Assembly (NCBI RefSeq): GCF_902705885.1
Contig: NZ_CACSIP010000034.1
Coordinates: 62,001 to 126,000 of the forward strand
Origin: Mycolicibacterium austroafricanum
GTDB lineage: Bacteria > Actinomycetota > Actinomycetes > Mycobacteriales > Mycobacteriaceae
Direction: 5' to 3'
DNA: 64,000 bases
Part shown: positions 1 to 8,317 of the stretch, one piece after another
Position numbering within the stretch: position 1 is the first letter of the stretch
Layout of the letters: each line of letters opens with the position of its first letter
Notes under the pieces: generated by a model
Told to the model about the DNA's origin: nothing
Seen by the model: the letters and a program-made list of their open reading frames with translations, nothing else
Database searches by the model: none
Made by a program: the position numbers and the translations under genes

Positions 1-1
1 C

Positions 2-1117
2 TCCGGCCTGCTGGACTGCCCGGGCGCAATGTTCACCGCCAGCCACAACCCCGCCGCCTACAACGGCATCAAGCTGTGCCGCGCCGGGGCCAAGCCCGTC
101 GGCAAGGACACCGGTCTGACCACGATCAGCGACGAGGTGATCGCCGGGGTCCCCGACCACAACGGCCCGTCCGGCGCCGTCAGCCACCGCGACGTGCTCG
201 CCGACTACGGCGAGTTCCTCCGCTCGCTGGTCGACATCGGCGGGCAGCGCACGCTGCGGGTGGCCGTCGACGCCGGCAACGGCATGGCCGGCCACACCAC
301 TCCCGCGGTGCTCGGCCCGATCTCGTCGGTCGAGCTCTCGCCGCTGTTCTTCGAACTCGACGGCACCTTCCCCAATCACGAGGCCAACCCGCTGGACCCG
401 GCCAACCTCGTCGACCTGCAGGCCTACGTATTGGAGACCGGCGCCGATATCGGGCTGGCCTTCGACGGCGACGCCGACCGGTGCTTCGTCGTCGACGAGC
501 GCGGCAAGGCGGTGTCGCCGTCGGCGGTGACCGCACTGGTCGCCGCGCGCGAACTGCAGCGCGAGATCGGTGCGACGATCATCCACAACCTCATCACCTC
601 CCGCGCGGTGCCCGAACTGGTCGCCGAGCGCGGCGGTACCGCGGTGCGCTCCCGGGTCGGGCATTCCTACATCAAGGGGCTGATGGCCGAGACCGGCGCC
701 ATCTTCGGCGGGGAACACTCCGCGCACTACTACTTCCGCGATTTCTGGGGGGCGGACTCCGGGATGCTGGCGGCGCTACACGTCCTGGCCGCGCTCGGCG
801 AACAGGACCGGCCGCTGTCGGACATGATGGCCGACTACCAACGCTACGAGGCCTCCGGCGAGATCAACTTCACCGTCGCCGACGCACCCGCGGTCGTGGA
901 CGCCGTGCTGGCGGCCTACGGCAGCCGGGTGCACGGCATCGACCACCTCGACGGGGTGACCGTGGACCTCGGCGACGGCAGCTGGTTCAACCTGCGGATG
1001 TCCAACACCGAGCCGTTGCTGCGGCTCAACGTCGAAGCCCGCACCCCGGAGGGGGTCCAGGAGATCGTCGACGAGGTCGCCGGCCATGTACCCTCTGCCA
1101 CAAAGGAACCCGCGTGA
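2..1117 (+). CDS. manB: Phosphomannomutase/phosphoglucomutase ManB (5' end outside window)
   Basis: The frame is open from the first bases, so the start codon lies outside the window and 371 C-terminal residues are present. The enzyme interconverts mannose-6-phosphate and mannose-1-phosphate in the cytosol and so feeds GDP-mannose to mannolipids and cell-envelope glycans. Landmarks of the alpha-D-phosphohexomutase family appear in order: the phosphoserine loop TASHNP (residues 12-17 of the fragment), the metal loop DGDADR, the sugar loop GEHSAH, and the phosphate loop RMSNTEP near the C-terminus. The TGA overlaps the GTG of the next gene by 4 nt and manA follows, so the three genes probably form one mannose-supply operon, as in Rv3257c-Rv3255c. 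Mannose versus glucose preference cannot be read from the sequence. Confidence 0.92.
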   Translation, partial: SGLLDCPGAMFTASHNPAAYNGIKLCRAGAKPVGKDTGLTTISDEVIAGVPDHNGPSGAVSHRDVLADYGEFLRSLVDIGGQRTLRVAVDAGNGMAGHTTPAVLGPISSVELSPLFFELDGTFPNHEANPLDPANLVDLQAYVLETGADIGLAFDGDADRCFVVDERGKAVSPSAVTALVAARELQREIGATIIHNLITSRAVPELVAERGGTAVRSRVGHSYIKGLMAETGAIFGGEHSAHYYFRDFWGADSGMLAALHVLAALGEQDRPLSDMMADYQRYEASGEINFTVADAPAVVDAVLAAYGSRVHGIDHLDGVTVDLGDGSWFNLRMSNTEPLLRLNVEARTPEGVQEIVDEVAGHVPSATKEPA

Positions 1118-2229
1118 ACGCCAGCGGGATCTCGATGCCTGCGGTGGACCTCGACGACGCCGACGGGCTGCTCGAGGCCGACCGGATGGGTTTGCTGCGG
1201 GCAGCGTCGATGGCAGGTGCGCAGGTGCGTGCCATCGCCGCGGCGCTCGACGAGGGCGATCTGGACGCGCTCCGGTCCGACGGGCCGCCCCGCACCGTGG
1301 TGTGGGTGGCCGGCCGCGGCAACGCACAAACCGCGGGTGAGATGCTCGCCGCCGCGCTGTCCGGGAGCGTCAGCGCACCCATCGTCGTCGCCGCCGAGCC
1401 GCCGCCGTGGATCGGAGCGCTCGACGTCCTGATCGTCGCCGGTGACGACCCCGGCCACCCGTCGTTGGTGGCCGCCGCGGCCACCGGAGTCCGCCGGGGC
1501 GCCCGCGTCGTCGTCGTGGCTCCCTTCGAAGGACCGCTGCGTGACGCCACCGCCGGCCGCGTCGTCGCGCTGCCGCCGCGACTGCAGGTTCCCGACGACT
1601 TCACCCTGGTCCACTACCTGGCCGCCGGGCTGGCCGTGCTGCAGACGGCGACCCCGACCAGCCGCGTCGACCTGGCGGCGATGGCCGACGAACTGGACGC
1701 CGAGGCGTTCCGCAACAGCGCCGGGCATCAGGTCTTCACCAACCCCGCCAAGAGCCTGGCCGACCGGATGTCGGGCCGCGAGGTCGTCTTCGCCGGCGAC
1801 TCCGCGGCGACGGAGGTACTGGCCCGCCACGCCGGTACCGTGATGCTGCGACTGGCGCACAAGACGGTGTCCGCGGTGGGACTGGCCGACGTGCTCGTGG
1901 CGATCGGGACCGGCTGGGGCCGCGACACCGGAGCCGAGAACTCGATCTTCCACGACGAGGAACTCGACGGACCGCTGCCGCGGCGGACCCGCACGTTCGT
2001 GCTGACCACCGACGCCGACCGGCCCGCTGTCGCTGCGCGGCTGACGGGTTTCGACGACGTGCACGTGGTCGCGTCCAACGACGTACCGGAAGTAGCTGTG
2101 ACAGGGGAGGACCAGGACGTGCCGGTCTCGGCACCAGTGCCCGGAATCGGGTGTCCTGAACAACAATTGGCGCTGCTGGCGGTCCGCATCGAGATGGCGG
2201 CGGTCTACCAGCGGCTAATTCGAGGTTGA
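1114..2229 (+). CDS. TobH-like protein with SIS/phosphosugar-isomerase fold (Rv3256c-like)
   Basis: This 371-residue protein begins with a GTG that overlaps the manB stop (GTGA) and ends 5 nt before manA. It resembles the mycobacterial Rv3256c/TobH group, which has the sugar-isomerase (SIS) fold of bifunctional phosphoglucose/phosphomannose isomerases. Two Rossmann-like segments are visible, VVWVAGRGNAQTAGEML near residue 65 and REVVFAGDSAATEVLARHAG near residue 225, followed by a conserved C-terminal helix ending EMAAVYQRLIRG. I see no complete catalytic set that would assign an isomerase reaction. Its position between manB and manA suggests a role in hexose-phosphate handling, but that is inference from context only. 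Confidence 0.75.
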   Translation: MNASGISMPAVDLDDADGLLEADRMGLLRAASMAGAQVRAIAAALDEGDLDALRSDGPPRTVVWVAGRGNAQTAGEMLAAALSGSVSAPIVVAAEPPPWIGALDVLIVAGDDPGHPSLVAAAATGVRRGARVVVVAPFEGPLRDATAGRVVALPPRLQVPDDFTLVHYLAAGLAVLQTATPTSRVDLAAMADELDAEAFRNSAGHQVFTNPAKSLADRMSGREVVFAGDSAATEVLARHAGTVMLRLAHKTVSAVGLADVLVAIGTGWGRDTGAENSIFHDEELDGPLPRRTRTFVLTTDADRPAVAARLTGFDDVHVVASNDVPEVAVTGEDQDVPVSAPVPGIGCPEQQLALLAVRIEMAAVYQRLIRG

Positions 2230-2234
2230 GGTAA

Positions 2235-3461
2235 GTGCATCTGCTGAGGGGAGCGGTGCGGACCTACGCATGGGGTTCGAGGACCGCGATTGCTGATTTC
2301 ACCGGCGCGCCCAGTCCGACGGCGCATCCCGAGGCCGAGCTGTGGTTCGGCGCTCACCCCGGGGACCCGGCCCATCTGTGCACCGACGACGGCGAGCAGT
2401 CGCTGCTGGAGGCGTTGCGTGCCGACCCGGAAGGCGAACTCGGGTCTGCGGTGCGGGGCCGATTCGGCGACACGCTGCCGTTCCTGGTGAAGGTGCTCGC
2501 CGCCGACGAGCCGCTGTCGCTGCAGGCACACCCGAGTACCGAGCAGGCCGTCGAGGGTTTCACCCGCGAAGAGCGCATGGGCATCCCGGTGTCGGCGCCG
2601 GACCGCAACTACCGCGACCGCAGCCACAAGCCCGAACTGCTGGTGGCGCTCGGCCCGTTCGAGGCGCTGGCCGGATTCCGGCCCGCCGCCCGCTCGGTCG
2701 AGCTGATGCAGGCGCTGGCCCCCGACGTCCTCGAGCCGTTCGTGCACCTGCTGGCCGGGCAGTCCGACGCCGACGGGCTGCGCGCGCTGTTCACCACGTG
2801 GATCACCTGTCCGCAGCCCGACCTCGACCGGCTGGTGCCCGCCGTGCTCGATGGCGCCATCAGCTACGTGCGTTCCGGGCAGCAGGAATTCGCTTCGGAG
2901 GCCAGGACCGTGCTCGAGCTCGGTGAGCGCTATCCCGGCGATGCCGGCGTGCTGGCCTCACTGCTGCTCAACAGGATCACCCTGGGCGCGGGGGAGGGGA
3001 TCTACCTGCCCGCCGGTAACCTGCACGCCTACCTGCAGGGCATCGGCGTCGAGGTGATGGCCAACTCCGACAACGTGTTACGCGGAGGCCTGACACCCAA
3101 GCACGTCGACGTCCCGGAACTGCTGCGGGTTCTCGACTTCACCCCGGCCAACGACGTCATCGTGCACCCCGAAACCGTCCGCGACGGAGCCGAACTCGTC
3201 TACCAGACCCCCGCGCCGGAGTTCGCGGTGTCAGTGCTCACCGTCGACGGGGAGAACCTCGGACACGAGATCGACGCGCCCACCCGTCACGACGGCCCGC
3301 AGGTCCTGCTGTGCACCGAGGGCTCAGCCACGGTGTACGCCAAGCAGAGTGCGGTGCTGCTCGAACGTGGCGCCGCGGCGTGGATCGCCGCCGACGACGG
3401 CCCGATCAGGTTGGATGCCCAGCAGCCGACCCGGCTGTTTCGGGTGACCGTCGGGATTTAG
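2235..3461 (+). CDS. manA: Mannose-6-phosphate isomerase, class I (ManA)
   Basis: The 408-residue product is a type I phosphomannose isomerase, which interconverts fructose-6-phosphate and mannose-6-phosphate with a bound zinc ion. Family features include the N-terminal YAWGSRTAI, the zinc-site segment QAHPS (about residue 96), KPELLVALGPFEALAGFR (about 133-150), and the cupin signature YLPAGNLHAYLQGIGVEVMA with RGGLTPKHVD. The GTG start at 2235 follows a purine-rich GAGGTTGAGG. It lies 5 nt downstream of the TobH-like gene, so it is probably co-transcribed with manB. The last 56 nt overlap the 3' end of the convergent FAD oxidoreductase gene. Confidence 0.93.
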   Translation: MHLLRGAVRTYAWGSRTAIADFTGAPSPTAHPEAELWFGAHPGDPAHLCTDDGEQSLLEALRADPEGELGSAVRGRFGDTLPFLVKVLAADEPLSLQAHPSTEQAVEGFTREERMGIPVSAPDRNYRDRSHKPELLVALGPFEALAGFRPAARSVELMQALAPDVLEPFVHLLAGQSDADGLRALFTTWITCPQPDLDRLVPAVLDGAISYVRSGQQEFASEARTVLELGERYPGDAGVLASLLLNRITLGAGEGIYLPAGNLHAYLQGIGVEVMANSDNVLRGGLTPKHVDVPELLRVLDFTPANDVIVHPETVRDGAELVYQTPAPEFAVSVLTVDGENLGHEIDAPTRHDGPQVLLCTEGSATVYAKQSAVLLERGAAAWIAADDGPIRLDAQQPTRLFRVTVGI

Positions 3462-4797
3462 CCCGCTTCTCGGCCAGCCACAACCGCATGTTGTGCCGCA
3501 CCGTGCGGCCGACGAGTTTGGCCGACGGCACCATCCACAGGCTGTCGAGCAGACTGAACCTGCGCAGAAACCATTCCGCCAGAACGGGATCGGTTTCTGC
3601 GGCGCCCAGGAACTGGTCGAACAACGATCCGACGGGCCGGTACCAGCGCGGCATCGGGCCGGTGGCGCCGTGCAGCGTCAGATCGCCGACCGCGTTCATC
3701 GTCCACACCGGGTAGGTGGTCTTCGCCGTCGCCTTGCTCAGCGTCCGGGCCAGATCCTGGCCGGGGGTCTGCAGCGCGCGCCGCAGGTGACCGGCCTGGA
3801 TCGACGTCATCGTCATCCCCTGGCCGTAGGTCGGGTTGAAGCTGACCACCGCGTCACCGAACGGGACGATGCCCGCGGGGAAGCGCTCCAGTTCGTCGTA
3901 GCGCCGCCACCTGCTCGTCGGGTACTTGTGCACCGCGATCGGGCCCAGCGGTTCCCCGCGGCGCAGTGCACTGCTGACGTGCTCGGGCAGGATCTCGTCG
4001 GCCAGCTGGCACATCTGCTCGAAATCGGCTGGCGGAGGCACCTTTCCGGTACCGAACGTCGTCACCCCCCAGTTGCCGTCTTCGTAGAACAGCATGCCCA
4101 ATCCGCACGGCTGCTGCCGCGACGCCCCGGCGACCACTACCTTCTCCTTGAGCAGGCCCTCGGGGATGTGTACTTGGTGGGTGGCGTAACCGATCCCGAC
4201 GTCCACGGTGTCCTCGCGTGGCCGGTCGAATCCCCACTGCGCCAACCACGCCGGCAGCCGGGTGCCGCGTCCGGCGGCGTCCACGACCAGGTCGGCCTCG
4301 ACCGTCGTCCCGTCGTCGGTCCGGATCCCGGTGACCCGGTGTCCGTCGAACACCGGCTCGTCGACGGCCTGCGCCACCAATGTCACATTGTCGATCGCCA
4401 GTGCCCGGCGCCGGATCTGCCATTCCAGGTGCGGGCGGCTCGGCACGTAGGCGGTGAACTGGTCCTGCAGCCGGTGCTGGGTGCCCAGCGCATGTCCGGC
4501 AGCCCCGAAATGAATGCAATCGGGCCGGTTTTCCAGGATCGGCACCCCCGCGGTCACCATGTCGTCGAGCAGACCTGGGAAGAGTCCGTCGAACTCTTGC
4601 GCGCCGCGCGCCATCAGCAGGTGCACGTGCCTGCCCTGCGGAACTGCGGCCCGGTTGGCGGGCGTCTCGGGGAGCTCATCGCGCTCGTACACCGTGACCC
4701 GGTCGTAGAAGTCCGACAGCACCCGCGCGGCGCACAGCCCACCAAGGCTGGCGCCGATGACGATTGCATGTTTTTCGGACTGTGTGGTTTGCGCCAT
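3406..4797 (-). CDS. FAD-dependent oxidoreductase/monooxygenase-like protein (Rv3254-like)
   Basis: The 463-residue protein starts with a dinucleotide-binding fold, AIVIGASLGGLCAARVL (residues 10-26), followed by the acidic strand end YERDE. A second FAD-contact segment, GDAVVSFNPTYGQGMTM, lies near residue 340. This is the layout of group A flavin monooxygenase and geranylgeranyl-reductase-like proteins, and the gene corresponds in position to Rv3254. The substrate is unknown. The start chosen (ATG at 4797, MAQTTQ) sits directly before the FAD fold; an upstream in-frame ATG would extend it by 13 residues. The gene is divergent from the amino-acid permease across 58 nt, and its 3' end overlaps manA. 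Confidence 0.78.
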   Translation of the reverse strand: MAQTTQSEKHAIVIGASLGGLCAARVLSDFYDRVTVYERDELPETPANRAAVPQGRHVHLLMARGAQEFDGLFPGLLDDMVTAGVPILENRPDCIHFGAAGHALGTQHRLQDQFTAYVPSRPHLEWQIRRRALAIDNVTLVAQAVDEPVFDGHRVTGIRTDDGTTVEADLVVDAAGRGTRLPAWLAQWGFDRPREDTVDVGIGYATHQVHIPEGLLKEKVVVAGASRQQPCGLGMLFYEDGNWGVTTFGTGKVPPPADFEQMCQLADEILPEHVSSALRRGEPLGPIAVHKYPTSRWRRYDELERFPAGIVPFGDAVVSFNPTYGQGMTMTSIQAGHLRRALQTPGQDLARTLSKATAKTTYPVWTMNAVGDLTLHGATGPMPRWYRPVGSLFDQFLGAAETDPVLAEWFLRRFSLLDSLWMVPSAKLVGRTVRHNMRLWLAEKRAKSRRSPETAGSAAGHPT

Positions 4798-4855
4798 CGA
4801 GTTCTTACGGTAACCGGTACATTCCGCTGCAAACATGACAAAAAGGGGACGGCCG

Positions 4856-6340
4856 ATGACGCAGGATCCGATCACCCGGACTGCCGGCAGGTGGCGGACG
4901 AAGTCGGTGGAGCAGTCGGTCGCCGACACCGACGAGCCCGGAACCAGGCTGCGCAAGGATCTGACGTGGTGGGATCTGACCGTCTTCGGCGTCTCAGTGG
5001 TCATCGGTGCGGGCATCTTCACGGTCACCGCGTCTACGGCAGGCAACATCACCGGGCCGGCGATCTCGATCTCCTTCATCTTCGCCGCGATCGCCTGTGG
5101 GCTGGCCGCGTTGTGCTACGCGGAGTTCGCCTCCACCGTGCCCGTGGCGGGCAGCGCGTACACGTTCTCCTACGCGACGTTCGGGGAGTTCGTCGCGTGG
5201 ATCATCGGGTGGGACCTGATCCTGGAGTTCGCGGTGGCGGCGGCCGTCGTCGCCAAGGGCTGGTCGAGCTATCTGGGCACGGTCTTCGGGTTCGGCGGCG
5301 GCACCGCCGACGTCGGCGGTCTGCAGCTCGACTGGGGCGCGTTGGTGATCATCACGTTCGTCACCGTGATTCTGGCGTGGGGCACCAAGCTGTCGGCGGG
5401 GGTGAGCCTGGCCGTCACCACGCTCAAGGTCGCCGTGGTGCTGCTGGTGGTCGCCGTCGGCGCGTTCTACATCAAGGCCGAGAACTACTCGCCGTTCATC
5501 CCGCCCGCGGAAGCCGGTGGGGGGGAGGGCGGCACCGGAGCCGAGCAGTCGCTGTTCTCGCTGATGACCGGCGCCGAGGGCAGCAGCTACGGCTGGTACG
5601 GGCTGCTGGCCGGCGCGTCGATCGTGTTCTTCGCGTTCATCGGATTCGACATCGTCGCGACCACCGCGGAGGAGACCAAGAACCCGCAGCGCGACGTGCC
5701 CCGCGGCATCTTGGCCTCGCTGGGCATCGTCACCGTGCTCTACGTCGCGGTGTCGGTGGTGCTGTCCGGCATGGTCAACTACACCGAGCTGCGTGACGCC
5801 GAATCGCCCAACCTCGCGACCGCGTTCGCCCTCAACGGGATCGACTGGGCTGCCAAGGTGATCTCCATCGGCGCGCTGGCCGGGCTGACCACCGTCGTCA
5901 TCGTGCTGGTGCTCGGGCAGACGCGGGTGCTGTTCGCGATGTCGCGCGACGGACTGCTGCCCCGCCAGCTGGCCAAGACCGGTGAACACGGCACCCCGGT
6001 GCGGATCACGCTGCTGGTCGGTGTGGTGGTGGCCCTCACCGCCAGTGTGTTCCCGATCGACAGACTCGAAGAGATGGTCAACATCGGCACGCTGTTCGCG
6101 TTCGTGCTGGTGTCGGCGGGCGTGATCGTGCTGCGACGGACCCGGCCCGACCTCAAGCGTGGCTTCCGTACGCCGTGGGTGCCGGTGCTGCCGATCCTGG
6201 CGATCATCGCGTGCGTGTGGTTGATGCTGAACCTGACCGGGCTGACGTGGATGCGCTTCAGCATCTGGATGGCGATCGGTGTGGTCGTGTACTTCCTTTA
6301 CGGCCGCAGGCACTCGCGCCTGGCGAATTCGGCGCGCTAG
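4856..6340 (+). CDS. APC-family amino-acid permease (CAT-like, Rv3253c-like)
   Basis: The 494-residue protein is an integral membrane transporter with about 12 hydrophobic segments. The first helix carries the family glycines in GVSVVIGAGIFTVTAST (about residues 45-61), typical of the amino acid/polyamine/organocation superfamily. The cytoplasmic loop ETKNPQRDVPRGI is characteristic of the cationic amino-acid transporter subgroup. The ATG at 4856 is preferred over that at 4835 because AAAAGGGG lies just before it. The gene corresponds to Rv3253c. The transported amino acid cannot be assigned, although relatives carry basic amino acids. Confidence 0.85.
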   Translation: MTQDPITRTAGRWRTKSVEQSVADTDEPGTRLRKDLTWWDLTVFGVSVVIGAGIFTVTASTAGNITGPAISISFIFAAIACGLAALCYAEFASTVPVAGSAYTFSYATFGEFVAWIIGWDLILEFAVAAAVVAKGWSSYLGTVFGFGGGTADVGGLQLDWGALVIITFVTVILAWGTKLSAGVSLAVTTLKVAVVLLVVAVGAFYIKAENYSPFIPPAEAGGGEGGTGAEQSLFSLMTGAEGSSYGWYGLLAGASIVFFAFIGFDIVATTAEETKNPQRDVPRGILASLGIVTVLYVAVSVVLSGMVNYTELRDAESPNLATAFALNGIDWAAKVISIGALAGLTTVVIVLVLGQTRVLFAMSRDGLLPRQLAKTGEHGTPVRITLLVGVVVALTASVFPIDRLEEMVNIGTLFAFVLVSAGVIVLRRTRPDLKRGFRTPWVPVLPILAIIACVWLMLNLTGLTWMRFSIWMAIGVVVYFLYGRRHSRLANSAR

Positions 6341-6355
6341 TTCGGCGACTTGGTT

Positions 6356-6484
6356 CCCCGAGCGCGCGGGTTTGCACGCCGACGCGCCGCAATTGCTGGC
6401 TCTGTGTGCGCGCTCGCCGCTGTCGAGCGCGCGCTCCCGTACGCAACGCGCCGCGCGAGGGCGTGCAGACACGCGCCTTCGCGG
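6356..6484. repeat. Inverted pair of a dispersed intergenic repeat (copies 1 and 2)
   Basis: The stretch between the permease stop and the alkB promoter holds two 25-bp cores facing each other, 6356-6380 (reads on the minus strand) and 6460-6484 (plus strand). They share the pattern G-R-CGTGCA-R-AC-N-CGCG followed by a TCG-rich end. Related cores occur at 8230-8254 and 58396-58420. The intervening 79 nt are rich in GAGCGCGC words and could fold. No coding frame here looks genuine. Confidence 0.7.
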
Positions 6485-6513
6485 AGCAGCTGGTTTGTAC
6501 AAAATAGGGTGTT

Positions 6514-6547
6514 CTGTCTAGACAGGCGACAAAAGTACCGATATAGT
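6514..6547 (+). promoter_or_regulatory. Predicted alkB promoter with palindromic operator over the -35 region
   Basis: A perfect 12-bp palindrome, CTGTCTAGACAG, lies at 6514-6525. Its right half contains TAGACA (6519-6524), which is spaced 17 nt from TATAGT (6542-6547), a good mycobacterial -10. A second short palindrome, TTTGTACAAA, lies at 6494-6503. A repressor bound to the 12-bp site would cover the -35 element. The TetR gene at the end of the operon is the obvious candidate, but this is inference. Confidence 0.55.
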
Positions 6548-6590
6548 CAACCTCAGTTCGTGATCGCACTCACAGCAAGGAGGCATTGGG

Positions 6591-7826
6591 GTGACCACCG
6601 AGATTTCAGGAATTTCCGAGAGTGACGTCCAGCAGTGGCGGGACAAGAAGCGCTACCTCTGGCTGATGGGCCTGATCGTGCCGACGGCGGTGCTGGTGAT
6701 GCTGCCGGTGGTGTGGGCGCTGAATCAGCTGGGTTGGCACGCGGCGGCACAGGTGCCGTTCTGGATCGGGCCGATCCTGGTCTACCTCGTGTTGCCGCTA
6801 CTGGACCAGCGCTACGGACCCGACGGGGAGAACCCGCCCGACGAGGCGATCCAGCGGCTGGAGAACGACAAGTACTACCGCTACTGCACCTACAGCTTCA
6901 TCCCGTTCCAGTACATCACCGTGGTGCTGGGCGCCTATCTGTTCACCGCGTCGGACTTGAGCTGGCTCGGTTTCGACGGTTCGCTCGGCTGGCCGGCGAA
7001 GATCGGTCTGGCGCTCTCGGTGGGCATCATGGGCGGCGTCGGCATCAACACCGCGCACGAACTGGGCCACAAGAAGGAGACGCTGGAGCGCTGGCTGAGC
7101 AAGATCACGCTCGCCCAGACCTGCTACGGGCACTTCTTCATCGAGCACAACCGCGGCCACCACGTTCGCGTTGCCACTCCCGAGGACCCGGCGTCGGCGC
7201 GCTTCGGCGAGTCGTTCTGGGAGTTCCTGCCGCGCAGCGTGTGGGGCAGCCTGAAGTCGTCGTGGGAGCTGGAGGCCCAGCGGTTGGAGCGCGCCGGCAA
7301 GAGCAAGTGGCACTGGTCCAACGACGTGCTGAACGCCTGGGCGATGTCGGTGGTGCTCTACGGCGCGTTGATCGCGATCTTCGGTGTGGCGCTCATCCCG
7401 TATGTGGTGATCTCGGCGGTGTTCGGCTTCTCGCTGCTGGAGACGGTGAACTACCTCGAGCACTACGGTCTGCTGAGGCAGAAAACCGAAAGCGGCCGCT
7501 ACGTGCGCTGCGCGCCCGAACACAGCTGGAACTCCGACCATCTGGTGACCAACCTGTTCCTCTACCACCTGCAGCGGCACAGTGACCACCACGCCAACCC
7601 GACACGTCGCTACCAGACGCTGCGCAGCATGCAGGGCGCGCCGAATCTGCCCAGCGGCTACGCGTCGTTGATCGGCCTCACCTACTTCCCGCCGCTGTGG
7701 CGCAAGGTGATGGACCACCGCGTCATGGAGCATTACGACGGCGACATCACCAAGGTGAATGTCCACCCGCGGGTGCGCGACAAGGTGCTGGCCAAGTACG
7801 GCCAGGGGGTCGGAGGAGTCAAGTGA
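6591..7826 (+). CDS. alkB: Alkane 1-monooxygenase AlkB
   Basis: The 411-residue integral membrane di-iron enzyme hydroxylates the terminal methyl group of medium-chain alkanes, using electrons from rubredoxin. The histidine boxes of the family are present and intact: HELGHKKE starting at residue 156, HNRGHH starting at 186, and LQRHSDHHANP with its histidine at 330. The NYLEHYGL segment conserved in AlkB also occurs, near residue 285. Hydrophobic helices lie around residues 20-70, 100-150 and 245-285. The GTG start has a strong AAGGAGG seven nt upstream. The stop overlaps the rubA start, so alkB, rubA and rubB are translationally coupled. This corresponds to Rv3252c. Confidence 0.96.
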   Translation: MTTEISGISESDVQQWRDKKRYLWLMGLIVPTAVLVMLPVVWALNQLGWHAAAQVPFWIGPILVYLVLPLLDQRYGPDGENPPDEAIQRLENDKYYRYCTYSFIPFQYITVVLGAYLFTASDLSWLGFDGSLGWPAKIGLALSVGIMGGVGINTAHELGHKKETLERWLSKITLAQTCYGHFFIEHNRGHHVRVATPEDPASARFGESFWEFLPRSVWGSLKSSWELEAQRLERAGKSKWHWSNDVLNAWAMSVVLYGALIAIFGVALIPYVVISAVFGFSLLETVNYLEHYGLLRQKTESGRYVRCAPEHSWNSDHLVTNLFLYHLQRHSDHHANPTRRYQTLRSMQGAPNLPSGYASLIGLTYFPPLWRKVMDHRVMEHYDGDITKVNVHPRVRDKVLAKYGQGVGGVK

Positions 7827-7996
7827 GCGCCTACCGCTGCCCCGCCTGTGACTACGTCTACGACGAGGCCAAAGGCGCTCCGCGCGAGGGCTTTCCGGCC
7901 GGAACGGCGTGGAACGACGTCCCTGACGACTGGTGCTGCCCGGACTGTGCGGTGCGCGAGAAGGTCGACTTCGAAGAGATTGGAGCAAACAAATGA
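7823..7996 (+). CDS. rubA: Rubredoxin RubA (AlkG1-type)
   Basis: This 57-residue rubredoxin binds one iron through two CxxC knuckles, CPACDYVYDEAKG near the start and CCPDCAVREKVDFE near the end. It corresponds to the first rubredoxin of mycobacterial alk operons (Rv3251c). Its N-terminal knuckle, CPACDYVYD, and the CCPDC spacing match AlkG1-type rubredoxins; the distinction from AlkG2-type, which transfer electrons to AlkB directly, is known biochemically in other species. GTG at 7823 overlaps the alkB stop by 4 nt. Confidence 0.93.
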   Translation: MSAYRCPACDYVYDEAKGAPREGFPAGTAWNDVPDDWCCPDCAVREKVDFEEIGANK

Positions 7997-8175
7997 GCGA
8001 CTACAAGCTGTTCGTCTGTGTGCAGTGCGGCTTCGAGTACGACGAAGCCAAGGGGTGGCCCGAGGACGGCATCGAGCCGGGCACCCGCTGGGACGACATC
8101 CCCGAGGACTGGAGCTGCCCGGACTGCGGCGCGGCCAAGTCGGACTTCGAGATGGTCGAGGTTGTCCGGCCGTGA
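7993..8175 (+). CDS. rubB: Rubredoxin RubB (AlkG2-type)
   Basis: This 60-residue rubredoxin carries CVQCGFEYDEAKGWPEDG and CPDCGAAKSDFEMVE, the two iron-binding knuckles and the conserved GxxPGTxWDDIPEDWxCPDCG core. In other hydrocarbon degraders the second, AlkG2-like rubredoxin is the one that reduces AlkB. The ATG at 7993 overlaps the rubA stop by 4 nt, so the operon is tightly coupled. It corresponds to Rv3250c. Confidence 0.93.
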   Translation: MSDYKLFVCVQCGFEYDEAKGWPEDGIEPGTRWDDIPEDWSCPDCGAAKSDFEMVEVVRP

Positions 8176-8229
8176 GCGCGCAGTCGATTTCGGTGAGCGC
8201 GCGCGCAAGTACGCGACACGCTGAGCGGC

Positions 8230-8254
8230 GACGTGCAGACACGCGCGTTCGCGG
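8230..8254 (+). repeat. Dispersed intergenic repeat core (copy 3)
   Basis: The gap between rubB and the TetR gene contains a third copy of the 25-bp core found at 6356-6380 and 6460-6484. It differs from the 6460 copy at only two positions. GAGCGCGC words precede it (8174-8205), as in the other copies. Confidence 0.7.
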
Positions 8255-8304
8255 GGAAGTGGGGACGACATGACTGCCTGGGCGAGCACGACCGTCGGAA
8301 GCGA

Positions 8305-8310
8305 TAGTGT
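8305..8310 (+). promoter_or_regulatory. Predicted -10 (TAGTGT) for a leaderless tetR transcript
   Basis: TAGTGT ends 7 nt before the GTG at 8318. This spacing puts the transcription start at or next to the start codon and supports that codon over the upstream ATG at 8270. Confidence 0.4.
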
Positions 8311-8317
8311 CGCGCGT

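Noticed and set aside
4803..4820. TACGGTAACCGGTA between the FAD oxidoreductase and permease as another desA3-type operator
   Set aside because: It shares the TACGGTA word but lacks the second palindrome and the 15-bp phasing.
3493..5796. 767-codon plus-strand frame across the FAD oxidoreductase and permease
   Set aside because: It runs antisense to one real gene and out of frame in another; no family resemblance.
8270..8317. ATG at 8270 as start of the alk-operon TetR gene
   Set aside because: It lies directly after repeat DNA, adds 16 unremarkable residues, and the TAGTGT seven nt before GTG 8318 favours the later start.
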